Below are positions 44,491-57,200 of a DNA stretch of 64,000 nt, piece after piece. The stretch comes from Cryptomeria japonica (taxonomy: Eukaryota; Streptophyta; Pinopsida; Cupressales; Cupressaceae): positions 337,301,802 to 337,365,801 of the forward strand of contig NC_081413.1 in assembly GCF_030272615.1 (NCBI RefSeq), given 5' to 3'. The position numbers were made by a program, and so were the translations under genes. Position 1 is the first letter of the stretch, and each line of letters begins with the position of its first letter. The notes under the pieces were generated by a model. It saw nothing but the letters and a program-made list of their open reading frames with translations. It ran no database searches and had not been told where the DNA came from.

Positions 44491-45429
44491 AATTGACAAA
44501 AGTCAACCCGATGGTAACACCAACAAGTAGAAGCATGTGATCGGGATAACATACATCATTTAAGTCCATCGACATAACACACACTAGCGGCAATGGATAA
44601 ATATTGTCTTGCCGATAGCCGTTGAGGCTATCGGTATGACTTATCCTGATGGACATTGGCAAAAAGTAAAATGCATCGACAAAGATTACGACGATAAAGG
44701 GCCATCGGTGTAGACAAAAGCAGTCAGGATTTAAAAAAAAAAATAGTGGGGAAGGTCAGAATTTTGACGAACACCACAAGACAACCGATGATGTTGCCAT
44801 ACCTACGACAAAAAAAACATCGTAGGATGTAGCCTCCTTCATCATCTTAATCGTCAAAATTCTGACATCTCCTTGAAGATGGTCCATTGGCAGATTACAC
44901 ACTAGCGGCAATGGAGAAATCATGTCTTGCCAATAGCCGATGAGGCTATTGGTAAGACTTATCCCAATGGAAACTGGTAAAAGTAAAATGCATCGGCAAA
45001 GGTTACAACGTTAAAGGGTCATTGAAAAAGGTTACGACGATAAAGGATGCAATGAGGTCAGAATTTTGACGTCTCCTCGTCAAACAAACATACTGCCTAG
45101 CGGCAATGGAGAAATCTTGTCTTGCCGATATCCAATGAGGCTATTAGTAAGACTTATCCCGATGGACACTGCCAAAGTAAAAATGCATCAAAAAAGGTTA
45201 CGACGATATTTAAAGGGTCATCAACAGAGGTTACAATGATAAAGGATGCAACAAGGTTGGAATTTTGATGTCTCCACGTCAAAGAAACATATTGTGGGTG
45301 CATAGAAATTTATGACGTGGTGTTGTTTGAATTTCAACGTGAATCCTGTCGTCGGAATCATTGACGAAAAAATAGGGACGAACAAATAAGTCAAAATTTT
45401 GATGTTTAGTTGTTTGAGTTCCAATGAAT
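44491..45429 (-). repeat. Right subterminal region, three repeated blocks
   Basis: Inverse of the left subterminal region. A block with CTAGCGGCAATGGA, CTTGCCGATAGCC, GACTTATCC and AAAGTAAAATGCATC occurs three times (about 44585-44720, 44906-45030, 45095-45240). The near-palindromic word GTCAGAATTTTGACG recurs (44755, 45057 and variants at 44858, 45254). These match the expected layout of transposase-binding subterminal motifs. Confidence 0.85.
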
Positions 45430-45462
45430 GATCATCGAAAAAATGCTCCAAATGTACTAGTG
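45430..45462 (-). repeat. Right CACTA terminal inverted repeat
   Basis: Ends GCTCCAAATGTACTAGTG at 45462, followed by the AAA duplication (45463-45465). Confidence 0.95.
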
Positions 45463-46690
45463 AAAAGTGGCTTTCGAGTGGAGGCCGCACCCAAAGAGCT
45501 TAGCAAGATAACCCCTCAAAATTTGGATAAGTAAGTGATAACCTAAAAATATATTAGGGGTTTGGGTAGCTTAAATATTAATTAAGATAATTCTACCCCA
45601 CTCATGGTTGAGTGCTTGTACAAACTCAGGATGCAGTGGGAAGGGCTAAAATGGCAAACCAACAACTTTGTCCTCATGAAAGGATTGTTTGGGTCTGCAT
45701 TAGACTTGGATGGGGTCAAAGGTTCGGGAGAGGCTACCAAGATAACCTAAGATGGGAGTTGGGGCCTATGGAGGCCTGCCAGGATAACCATTCAAAGCTA
45801 TGTGATGACACTCTTCCCTTATAGTCACTAGTGTGTAGCCTTGTTGATATCACCTGGAGTTTTGCTTGGAGTCATGTTTGTGAGTATATGCTTTATGTGA
45901 GATTTTTGATGTCATGTTTAGACCATGTGTGCATACCTTGTAGTTTGCTAGTGGGTTTTATTTCTATCTCCTAGCATGGAGGGGTGGTTCTTTTTGAGCC
46001 ACATGGTCGGGTGGTAGCACCACTTTCCATCGGGTGTGTTTGTTCCTTCTTGCAAGAGTTGTCTTCACAGGTGTTCCAATTGCTCTTTTGGATTCGAGCA
46101 TCTAGTATTTCCAGTTGGATCCTATTTGTCATCTTGAATCATTATTGTAGTTATTGGACCTTATATAGTCAGTTGTATCATTTGTTATGTATGCCTTCAT
46201 GGAAAGATGTAATTTTAATGTAAACATTATGGATTCTTATGAGACTTATTGGTTAAGTGCAATGCAATATTATTTCAATCTTGTAATGTAAAAGAAATGT
46301 ATTTGATGAGAATTAGATGGTAGAATTCATATCTTTTATTAGAATCATTGATGTAATGTAATTGAAAGTATCATCATGAATGAAACATATAAATGTTAAT
46401 GATATCACATGCTATTGTATGAAATAATCATTGTTTAGTGTAATTAAGTTCCTAATGGATTAATTTATCTGAAGTGGATTAATTAACCTTAAGCAATGTT
46501 TAGCCTAATTATGTAGACCATGTTGGGAAACCCTTTAGGAGTTTAAGTTAAGTCTTCCATTTGTGCAACTTAAATGTAATGTTTATCTTAATGCATCATT
46601 TAGTTTATTAAAGTTAAAAAAAAAAAGTATTTACACTATTTTTCAAGTGTTTTAGTTTAATCCTTCGGGGTTTCCTTGCGCAACGTTACA
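45463..46690 (+). repeat. LTR-C, right part
   Basis: Homologous to the last 1.1-1.2 kb of LTR-A (51050-52199) and LTR-B (56870-57941): GTGGAGGCCGCACCCAA, a GGATAACC-rich stretch, GGGTAGCTT, ATGGTTGAGTGCTTG and AACTTTGTCCTCATGAAAGG. It ends GCAACGTTACA at 46690, a diverged form of the family end GGGGCATTACA. Frames here (45612-45824, 45984-46223) are not conserved and are rejected as genes. Confidence 0.85.
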
Positions 46691-48293
46691 ATGAGTATGT
46701 TTGGTGTCGACCAATGAACAAAATGCATTTCATTATCATTTATTCTTCTAACTAGTTAATTAATTAATATTATTATTGAGTAAAGCTAACATCGTTTCTT
46801 CCTTCATTATTCCAATTCAAAATTTTCTTCCATTTCCACTTTAATTATTTTTAATTATTCAATTATTTCACTAATTATTCATTTCTTCTAAATATTTTTT
46901 TAAATAATTTTGATTATTTAATTAATTTATTAAATGTTCCAACTTGCACATTAATTAAATAGTTTTTAGTTATTTAATTAATTCATTTTCTAATTATTCT
47001 TCTAGTTTACTATAATTAGATAATTATTTTAACTATTTAATAAACCAAGTTTATCTTCTTTTACAAAATAGTTTATTATTTTATTTATTTCACCCTCATG
47101 CACGTGGAGTTAAATAATTTATTTGTCAAGTCTATTTTTATCTTTCATACCCATCCACTTCTTAAGTTCAACTAACAGTCACTCTCACTTCTATCATAAA
47201 TAATTATTCCATGTAATCAGTTCACTATATTAGTTCTTGACCATATTACATCAAATTTTCCTTAACTAATCTCCACTATCAATTGATATCAAAAAATCAG
47301 TAATTTGACTTTCATCCATCATCATTCTCTAGCCACAATCTTTGAGCTTTCATGCGATCATAATGACAACTTTTTCTTATGTAAAATATAAGAGCAACAC
47401 TAGATTCATTCAAAGAGAGCTTCAAAGGACAATTGAGATAAGATAAATGTTTGTGTGAAGGTATAATTTTATGTTATTTCTTGATTCGTGTATTAATTTT
47501 TACATGCCCTATTAATAGATTAGAAAAGTTTGTGAAATTGAGGATTTTGTGGTTGAATCGATTTATAATTTGCACTAATTTTACTTCTAATCCACTCTCA
47601 ACATTTGGCATCAGATTTGAAGGTTTAAAACTAGTTATGGGTATTCTTATATTTTTTATTTCTTAAAATCTTGAAATCTTGTGGGAATCTTTTAGAAGGA
47701 ATTAAAGGTCGTTGAATAATTATGGGACTACAATGAATGTTCTATAATTTAAGTTTTTTTTTTTTTTATATATTTGTGAGATTGGAAGCCATGGATATTG
47801 TCAATGTGATAAATGTTGGAGGTTGGAAGCTCATGATTGTTGATCTTTATGGAGTTGGTTATGTTTTGGTAGCTTTTAGCTCTTGTTTGATAATATGTGT
47901 GTATCCTCTTATTTGGTATTTTTGTTCATATTGGATGGGTACTTGTGACATCCTAGTTACATGGAGAAACACTAACTATTTCAATTATTTAATGGATTGC
48001 TTATGTTAGGGTCATGAATTTAGCCCATGGTTACATGAAAGCACTAGAATATAAGCCATTTACGTCTTTGTGAGTTGTGGAGCTGATATGTTTCATATAT
48101 TTTAAGCTATATTGGACAACTTGGTTTTCTTGTTCCATAGCAATTTATTTTATTTTTTAGTTGTTGGTTTGTAGATTTGTGCTTATTCCAATGTTTAGTG
48201 ACATATTTAATGTGAATGTCTGGATGTTTAAATGGATTTGCAATTTATGGAGATGGTTTTGTAGGTTTTGCATGTTAACCAAAACATGTCGTA
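46691..48293. other. AT-rich unassigned DNA
   Basis: 46700-47100 is extremely AT-rich (TTATTTAATTAATT words). Frames of 71 and 90 codons (47451-47666, 47737-48009) have no known motif. The last five bases (TCGTA) form the left target-site copy of LTR-A. Confidence 0.4.
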
Positions 48294-50313
48294 TGTAATG
48301 CCCCTCCCTTGATCAGAGCCAATTTAGCCTAGTTTTACTCAGGATGACCTTTGCTGCAATTTATGTGGCTATCTATGGTATATGATTTATGGATCGATGA
48401 TTTACATGTTTATGAGATTATATGTTGTTATTTGTGCTCTGATAGTTAGATGATATATGTGATGTTAGGATTTAGTGATTATATTTATCGATGTTTAATT
48501 CTTCTGATATACATTGTACCTTATTCTTGATATGCTTGGGTGAAAGGGAAAAGCGCCACACTGCTCTCTATGGACAAGCTACATCACTTTCATTTCCTTT
48601 TAACAATATGATTTTATGTGATTTATATGTACATGTTTGACAATTTGTTTATGCAGTTGCAGGTACTGAGCATCGACTCCACCTGAATCTTCAGGTCTGA
48701 GCATACTCTATGACCCAATGGTAAAGTGAAATACTGGAATCAATTAGACCCCGTTGTACCATTATTATTATTGAACGAGACCTGTGTCAAATGACCTTGT
48801 TTTGTTGACATGTGGTTGTCCGGTCCTGTCCAGTATGTCTTCATGTCTCACAGTTCCTTATACCAGAGTATTGTTGTGTGTTTATTATGTTAAGAAGAAG
48901 ATTAGTATTATTTCTTTAAAAAGATTAATGAAAGGGAAATTATTGTAACTTTAATTAAAGTAAAATTATTGAGCTAGATAATTTTAAGTATTTAGCTACT
49001 TTGATTTCTAGTAAGGGAATTAACAATAATACCTAATTGTGTATTTCAAAGAGTAATTAAAATAAAAAATAAAAAGTGAAATATTACAACGTTATATTAA
49101 TTAAAATGGTGGGGTTCAAAGATTTAGATTATTTTAATAAAAAAATTAATTATTTATTTGGTAATTTAATTATGTAAAAGGGAATTAGTTAATTATTAAT
49201 TGAATTTTATCGTACCCATGGAAATTAATTCAAAAAGGAAAATGTTTTAATTTAAATTTTGTGTGGGGAGTTAAAAAGAAATAAAGTAGATAATGAAATT
49301 AATTATTTAGGTTCTCTACATGCGGTTTATTGGGGAATTTACAATTTGTAAAGGGGGGTTATTTACTTGCATTTTCAGAAAAATCAAAGGGGAGTTATTT
49401 CTTTCTAGGCTTCCCGCGAGTTTTCTCTGCAAATGTATTTTCTAGTTGTGGGGATTTTCAAGGAAATTTGGGGGAAAAATATGGGTTTGAAAATGGATTT
49501 GGGAAATTGATTAATAAATACAGAAGAAGGGAATTGGTAGATTTTGCTTGATTCTTCTGGTTTGGCGCTTTCTGATTTGTGCCTTGTGGAGCCATGGATT
49601 TCTTAAGGATCGTTGCTTCTACTTTTGTGTAATTTCCAGTTAGCAGAAAGAGGTAGGTTTTTTAGATTCTTTTCTTTCTTGCAAATAAAATTTCCTTTTA
49701 ATTTGAATGAAATATCTTGTTTGATTTACTGTAATGTGGAACTCTAAAGGAATTGGTTTAAAATAAATTTGGGGTTTTGTATTATATTTATTATGGAAAA
49801 ATATTGTTTCAGGAATTCTGGGTTTTTGGAAGATTATAGTTAATCCGTTCTGTGAATTATCTAGGAAAAAAAATTGTATGTTGGTTAAAGAAAATAAATT
49901 ATGTATGTATATATGCATTTATATTAATTATGTTTCCAGCATTGTGTTATTGCTAATGTTGTGGGTCAACCCACGGGCCGTGGGAAGGCTCTATCCACAG
50001 TTCGTGGAGAGCCTCAACCCATGGGTTGTGGGTGGCTCTACCCACGATTGTGAGAGAACCAATGCCCACAACATGGGGATGCCTCTTCCCACAGCCATGG
50101 GGGAGTCACTCCCCACAGCTGGTGGGTACCCTGCTCGCCTTGCTTCATGTCGTCGACTATGTGAGAATATGTTCAGTGCTCGATGTAGTTTGCCGTAGTA
50201 TTTTATTAATATATATACACACATATCTATACATACATTTATATTTATGTGGTCTTTTCAATGTAACTATGACTATGCAGAGATGTATCTGAGTCACTTT
50301 TGCAATCTGGTTA

Positions 50314-50351
<38 letters not shown>

Positions 50352-52199
50352 TTTGAGCATATAATTTCTTATGGATTGGACAATTTTTCAATTAATGTGT
50401 AGTTAATCAGATTGTATTAACTAAAATATTAGAGGAAAACTTGGTGTCTTAAATGTTTGAATTTTAAAATATTAGTTTATATATTGATATGGAATGATTG
50501 GGAATAAAATGTGATTTAATGATTTAGTTAAGATAATGAAAATTAATGATTAATATGAACCTTTGGTGTTATTTTAAGATTGGAACTCTTATACAATTGA
50601 CATAAAGAGTCTTGTATTTCTATTAACCTTGGATTAACAGATTAAATAATGTTTGTCATATTAGTGTTATTGTGGTCATCTTAGTCATTCTAAATGAATC
50701 TTTCCCTTCTTGGCATGATGAGACCTTATTCCACTTTTGGAACTTACCTATCCTTGTGGGGGTTAATCGAATGAGTGGTTCTATGTTTTTTTGGTTTCTA
50801 GAGGCTTTGGGAGGGAGTTATGGTTTCTTTATTGTATTTCCATGTTTCTCTTTGCTGGGTTTAAGTTCCATCCTTGTATGTTGTTAGAAGCTAGATGGTG
50901 ATTCCTAGCCTACCTTGGATCCTCCCTGTGTGTTATCTTATTTTGGAAAGAGAGTCAAGCCTTTCTATGGCATTTTGTGGTCTTACCATCTTGTGATTTT
51001 CAGTTTGGTCTTTGGTATTGCTTGGATTCCTAGGTGCAATCTTGGGGGAGTGGCTTTCATTGGGGGTCGAGACCCAAAGTGGTCACTAGGGTAACTCAAT
51101 GAGAGTTTTGTAATCAGGTGAAAACCTAATTAATAAATTGGGATGGGTAGTTAGCTCACATTAATAAATATTAATTTCTATTGCCTCTCTTACACTTAGG
51201 AGATTGTTTAGGGCTGAGGTAAGTAGAGAAGGGATTGAAATGGCTTCCACCAACCTTGTCCTTTTGAAAGGTTGGTGTGGTACACTAGTGTTTTTATGGG
51301 GGTTGGGGGTCAGGAGAGGTCACCAAGGTAACCTAGGATGGGGTCCGTGAACCTAGTGAAGACCTACCAGGGTAACTCATGACAAACTAGTGATGTCACT
51401 CTTCCCTATTGCATACCTAGTGGTAACTTATGTCTTTTTTCCTTCAATGGATTGCTTGGGCCTCTGGAAGTTGGTTGTTTAATTGTTGAGTTCCATGTTC
51501 TTATGGCCTTATGAGTCTCTTGTGAGTTCTTGTGTTTATTAGCCTTGTGAGTCTCTTGTGAGTTCCTATGTTTATATCCTTATGGGTTTCTTGTGACAAT
51601 AGTCTTGTGAGCCTTTTGTGAGTAATTTGTATCATCTTGATCTTCCTTCCATCTCTTGGGTCTGGTTGATACCTCCTAGAACGGGGGATGGACCTAATGT
51701 TACCACATGGTTGGGTGGAGTGCTATTCGTACCCATTGGGTTTCGTTTCGTCCTGCAACATGTTCGTGATGGTTCGTGGGAGGATTGGGGATCTTCATTA
51801 GTACCAGATCTATGTATATAGCTCCATTGCTCATACTCATGGAGATTATATCCTTATGAATACCCTATGATGTAACCGTCGATCATATGTTTATTCTCAT
51901 GACAATGTATAATGTATCATGATCCTTATTGAATAACATTATCATATTTATGTGGTTTCCTATGCTCTTATGTGTTTGGTTAATGTTATCCTTGGGTAAC
52001 ATCATTGTGGGGCCTTAAGGACTTTGCTAGTTTATTCTTGTACATATTTTCCTTACCATGATGTTTCATGTATCTCAAGGCGATTGCATGGTTTAACTTT
52101 CAAGGCGATTGCATGGTTTAACTTTCAATAATAATAAAATTATTCACTTTTTCCATTGATTTATTTTAAGTCCTCTAGGCCTCATAGTGGGGTGTTACA
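48294..52199 (+). mobile_element. LTR-A: 3.9-kb solo LTR
   Basis: Begins TGTAATGCCCC and ends GGGGTGTTACA, TG...CA ends with diverged inverted termini. Flanks TCGTA (48289-48293) and TGGTA (52200-52204) match at four of five bases. It holds, in order, a GCAGGTACTGAGCATCGACT block (48659), a long AT-rich part, a GC-rich self-complementary island (49959-50150), a TA run (50317-50348), a GTCGAGACCCAAAGTGGTC block (51067) and a terminal CTCATAGTGGGG. No gag or pol follows. It is unusually long for a solo LTR; the size and absence of coding suggest an Ogre- or Tat-like family, but I cannot name it. Confidence 0.8.
49959..50150. repeat. GC-rich self-complementary island of LTR-A
   Basis: Dense words CCCACGGGCCGTGGG, CCCATGGGTTGTGGG and CCCACAGCCATGGGG alternate, each able to form a hairpin. 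The island is surrounded by AT-rich DNA. Confidence 0.8.
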
Positions 52200-53001
52200 T
52201 GGTATGTAGATTTATGATAAGATTATATATAGGGTGTTCTTGATGAATATAGTTATAGGTTTGCATGGATATTTCAAATATTCTTATTGATCTATGGTAA
52301 TGCCTATGTGGGTTTATTTGGAAAATAAGACCTATCACTGATTCTGGTATTTGAGTCTTAGAAATCCATAACTTATGCTTATCTTTGTTCTAATGATACT
52401 CATGTGGGATTGAATATTTTAGTTCTTTGTGATGCTGTATATGTGACCTGATAAATTATCTTATGAGGATCTTGTGATGTGACAAAAGAATGTAATATAA
52501 ATGAAAACCATCTAATGAGGGATGCATGTTAGAATCTCACAACTTTACAACTTTAGTCCTTCCTTCAAAAATGAGCCCATGTTATAAATAATAAATGTTA
52601 TGCAAGGATATCTTGACACATGGATACCATCTTGACTGATGGTAGTGTCACCCTTTTAGTCAAATATCTTGGAACCACCAGGCCTTCTCTAATTGTATAG
52701 AATATGTGGACCACCATCCATACTGTCACAATTTTATGCCTTCTAGCATATGAGAAACCTATAGTGAACAATGAAAGTGTGATGCAATAAGTATATGACA
52801 CCTAGTGCTAATTAGATAACAACTCAACAAATATAGAGACATTGACACCAACATATGACACAACATTGCAATATCATGATTAAAAACATACTTTCAAAAA
52901 CAAACCTCCAATTGCTTAACATTCAAAGAAAATAACAAAGTGACATGTGGATGCCAAGTATGAAAAATGTAGGGCCCACCATAAAATATCACATGGATAA
53001 G
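52200..53001. other. Unassigned DNA between LTR-A and the long-TIR element
   Basis: No feature seen; small frames only. Confidence 0.4.
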
Positions 53002-53570
53002 GGTGTGGGTAGGACCATAGGGGTCCAAAAAGTGGCAATGGGGAAAAAAAATGCATTTTAAACTTTGCCAAACATGCCAAATTCTGCTTGGAAATTTTGT
53101 ATGGGACGATAAAAATTCTAATTTAGTTTGTTAATACCAAACCAAAATGAATATCCTTTTTGTGAATCATTATTGTGATGTCATGTTTTTCAAAATGATT
53201 ATCCATTTTGGTTAGCCTAAAAAAACATACTTTAGTAAATGGGCATTACTTTTGCATTTCTTATCAAAATTTTGATCTTTTACAGGCGTTGGAAAGGTCA
53301 ATTAGAGACCTATCAAATGGATAAGGTAGTTTTATTAGAGTAAACACAAAAAAATAATTATAATCATTTGAAGTTAATCCTTCATTCTTAAAACTTAATA
53401 CTCACAAATTTTGCATACAAAGTCCTTTTTTTCCTTTTTTTTGCTCCCAAAATAATTAAAACATCTAAAAAGTAGTAAATAATGATTTTTTTTACTTTAC
53501 ATTCTAATAAGTCTAATTTTTTTACATAAATCATCATAGGAGGTTGCCTTGTTGTCTTTGATCCTATGCA
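53002..53570 (+). repeat. Left inverted arm
   Basis: Pairs with the right arm; contains one copy of the CATGACATCACAA-type block (complement, near 53182-53200). The inner edge fades into the pyrimidine tract near 53420-53570. Confidence 0.75.
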
Positions 53571-53579
53571 CACCTTTGC

Positions 53580-54060
53580 TGAAGTTGATGTAGGAGAAAA
53601 TGTCCTTCTATACCTCTCTATGCTTCTCTCTATTTACTTAGGTATATATCACTCTCTCCCCCTCTCCTTATATCTCCATTTCAAATCTATCTCTCCCCCT
53701 TTCCCTTACTTTATTTCTATATGTATCTTTCATCTATCTCATTCTTCTCTACTTATCTTACTCCTTTTCTCATCCCATCTAGATCTTTCCCAAGTTATAT
53801 CCATCTCTACATATATCTCCTTCTTTCTATTCCTATATATCCCTCTCCCACTCTATCCCTATCAATCCCTATTTCTATATCTCTCTAATAATCTCTCTTC
53901 TCTATATTTATCTCCCCCCTCTACCTTCCTTTGGCTATACCTATTTATTACTTGTCTCTATCACCTCCTTTCTCTCCCACTCTATTCCTCTCTATCTCTA
54001 TCTCCCTATAGATCTATCTTCATGTATATATATCTCATTATCTAAAAATCTCTCTTTAAA
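53580..54060. repeat. Pyrimidine-rich low-complexity tract
   Basis: Mostly CTCTATCTC-like sequence on the plus strand; the Ser/Leu/Tyr-rich frame 53566-54045 is an artefact of this composition. Confidence 0.9.
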
Positions 54061-54232
54061 AAACAAACAAACTATGCCTGGTAAACTTTTTAACGTGACT
54101 GATGACGCTATGATGAAACGCCCTTCGGCTCCACATGAACGCTTTTGACCTGGAGCTATGAACCGGTGAGGCCACAAATGGGGGAGCACATCCCCACACT
54201 TCACTTGTTCAAATCTGCGAGAAAAATGGCCC

Positions 54233-57200
54233 TATAGTACCCCTTCTCGATTAGACTCTTTTAGACTTATGTTTGACTTCAGTTGACTATTCAATGGATA
54301 CATTACTGTTATACTTTATTCTGACCTTATGCGATGTTATTAAAATGCTTTAACTTGATATGTGGTGTATGCTTTCATGCAGTATTTTAGTACTTATGTT
54401 AAATGTAATTTTTTATGGATTACTGACATGGACTGACACATTTACTTTATTTGTGCGATGCGTTATTTGTATGTTTCATGTTTGCAAGTGTATGAGATGC
54501 GATGGGATGATTTTCCTTCACTCACTCTGGTGAGATAGGGAATGCCATGATTCTCCTTCATCAATGTGCATGTCGTGTCTGTTTATATATTTGTCTATAT
54601 GCACGTGTGGTTCGTTGATGTAGGACATTGCAGGTACAAGTACCAGGTAGGTACGGGGTATCGACTCCACCTAGTTTCACAAGTCCGAGTGTGCCTTATT
54701 TGTCCGATGGGAGTGGAGGAGATAGTTGTTGGAACCTAACTTGACCCGCAGTTACACTCATGTGAGTGTTGTCAGTCGGGCGTCTTTCCCGTTTGATCAG
54801 TATGCGAGTCATAGTGCTTTGGTATTGTCATTTTGTGATTCATCATTTGATCATTCTTCATTTTGCATGCTTCTGATTATTTGAATAGTTATTAAAATTG
54901 AGTGAATGATGCTATTTTGTGTTGGCGTAATTAATTATTTGATATGCTCTTGAGTTTATTGATTTAATTAAATAAAAGGAGTTGCTAGTTTTAAATGGTT
55001 AAATTTGCATAATATATTGTGTTATAGTTGTATTAAATTATTGGAAAAAGAAATAAGTAAATGCTTTGCCATTTAAATTTGAAATGCTATGTTGAGTTAA
55101 ATTCTCATGGGAAAAGAAAATGAAAAAATAAATAAAGGCATTTCCTTTTTACCTTTTTATTTAGCTTTTAGATTTTATTTTGTTGAAAAGAATTGTTTCA
55201 TGGAAAAAGGCAAATCAAATTTATTTTACTTTTTAAATAGTTTATTCCTATTGGTGGAGAACAATTTTTAACCTAAAAAGTTTAGGTTGAAATATTTTTG
55301 GCTATATTGTCTAGGAGTTCACAGGGAGAGGGAGGATGATTTTTGAATGCCAAAATTTGGAAATCCATTTGGGAAGGAGGAACTTGGATTTGGAATCTGT
55401 ATGCAAGGTTGAAGCTATTCCACAAATTTGCTTCCTAGATTGCTTTGCAGGTTGGGTAGTTTTCTTCTTGTTTTGCAATTAAAATTTTAATATCCGAGCT
55501 TTTGTCCTATGTGTTTTTTGAAAATTGTGAAATCTTGTTGGAAGTTGGATTTGGAAAATAGAGTAGTTGCTATTGAATTTTATTGAATTATAAATCAAAT
55601 GTGTTGTATGTTGAAAGGAAATGGTTCAAATATCTTGTTGGCTGTATGTTCCCAAGTTCTTGCAAGATTTAGTTGTTTGATTATTTCCTCTATTCTGTGT
55701 AGAAAGGAATAGATTTTGTTTTATGTATGATTGCAAGTTTCTATTTGCCCAAGATTTGGGGGTTATGCCGACAAAATTGGTTATTTGCCTCTTGCATGAT
55801 GCAAGGATTCTTCCTGTGTGTAAAGAGACCAATTAATGAATCAAATCCCCTCTTATTTCCTTTTATTCTTTTGAAATTTTGCCCAAGATCCTTAGATTTG
55901 GGTCTTTTGTGCTTAATTGGTATATTGAATCCCTTATTGGAGATTATCATTTCAATATTAATATTCAGCTCACTGTATGTTTTTACTAGTGATTTGGGTG
56001 GTTGGAATGGTTTCGAATTAAGTAAATTTAAAATAAAAATAAAAATAAAATATTCAAACCCCCCCCTCCCACGTGGCAGGGATCTTCCACCACGTGGGAT
56101 GGTAGCCACTTCTACCGCTTGGTAGCAGCACTACCAATGGTAGTTCCTGCTACCAGTCGGTAGCAACACTACCCGTGGGTAGGCTTAGGCCACCGCCTTT
56201 GCAATTTTTCCCTTTCGTGGGTTTTTTAAATAGTGTTCACTATTTAATAATAGTGTGATTAAATTTCTATGTTAGTTTTAAATTTCATTTTATTAAATTT
56301 ATATATATATATATGTTTATTTAGTTATTTTATTTTCTTGTCAAATCAAGGCTTTAGTTATGTGATCTAATTGTTAAATTTAGATTTAATTTGGAAATAG
56401 ATAACATATTTTTAATATAATTCATATTTGATGTGTTAAATATTTAATATGGATTTTATTATTTTGTTGGAATGTTTATTGGAAATTAATAGAATTAAAT
56501 GGCGTGATGTATTAAATGTATGGTGTTTTATTTAATTTTCAATCAATGAAATTGGAGGTGTTATGATGTTGATATTCTCAAAGATTGTCTGAGTTTGGAC
56601 TTAGTGAAATTAACTTTTCTTGCAAGGAGTTTATTTGGTTGTTATTTCTCATCTTTGTTAGTCGTCCCATTGTAGCATATTTTGTATCTCTTGATCAAGT
56701 GACGTATTATGAGCTCGTTGCCTTAACCATGTTGTGCCTATTCCTTATGGTTAACCAAGGGTTAATAAGTCTTCATTTTTGGCCACCTGTATTTTGATAG
56801 TGGTGTTATGGCTATTTGTTTTGCCTTAGGGTCCTCACAGAGTGACCATGTTCGTTTAGTGTCCTATGAGAGAGTGGATTTCAAGTGGGGGCCGCACCTA
56901 AAGTGGTTGGCAGGATAACCCCTCGAAAGTTAGATAATAATTGATTAGGGGGTGGGTAGTTTTAAACATTATATAAGATATTGTACCCCGTGCATGGTTG
57001 AGTTCTCGTATAGGCTCAAGATGTAGTGGGAAGGCCTGGAATGGCAAACCGACCACCTTGTCTTCATGAAGGGTTGGTAGGGTCCGCATGAGACTTGGAT
57101 GGAACTGGGGGTTCGGGAAAGGTTACCAGGATAACCTTGGATGGGGGCTGGGACCTATGGAGGCCTACCTAGGGTAACCATCATAAGCTATGCGATTACA

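Larger units (their letters stand above)
19711..45462 (+). mobile_element. 25.75-kb composite CACTA transposon
   Basis: Both ends carry CACTAGTACATTTGGAGC in inverted orientation, flanked by the 3-bp duplication AAA (19708-19710 and 45463-45465), diagnostic of CACTA (En/Spm) elements. Joining the flanks restores the register of a long LTR, so the borders are certain. Inside are long subterminal repeats, a TnpD-type transposase on the plus strand, a captured SPT6 fragment array, an LTR-like insertion carrying a LINE, an unidentified coding region and an intronic SINE. The transposase has stops, so it is not autonomous now. About 8.1 kb is due to the later LTR/LINE insertion. Confidence 0.95.

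Noticed and set aside
45984-46223. 79-aa frame with a hydrophobic stretch in LTR-C
   Set aside because: The equivalent positions in LTR-A and LTR-B do not keep the frame.
53566-54045. 159-codon open frame that looks like a membrane protein
   Set aside because: Same artefact of polypyrimidine DNA; the hydrophobic pattern follows base composition.
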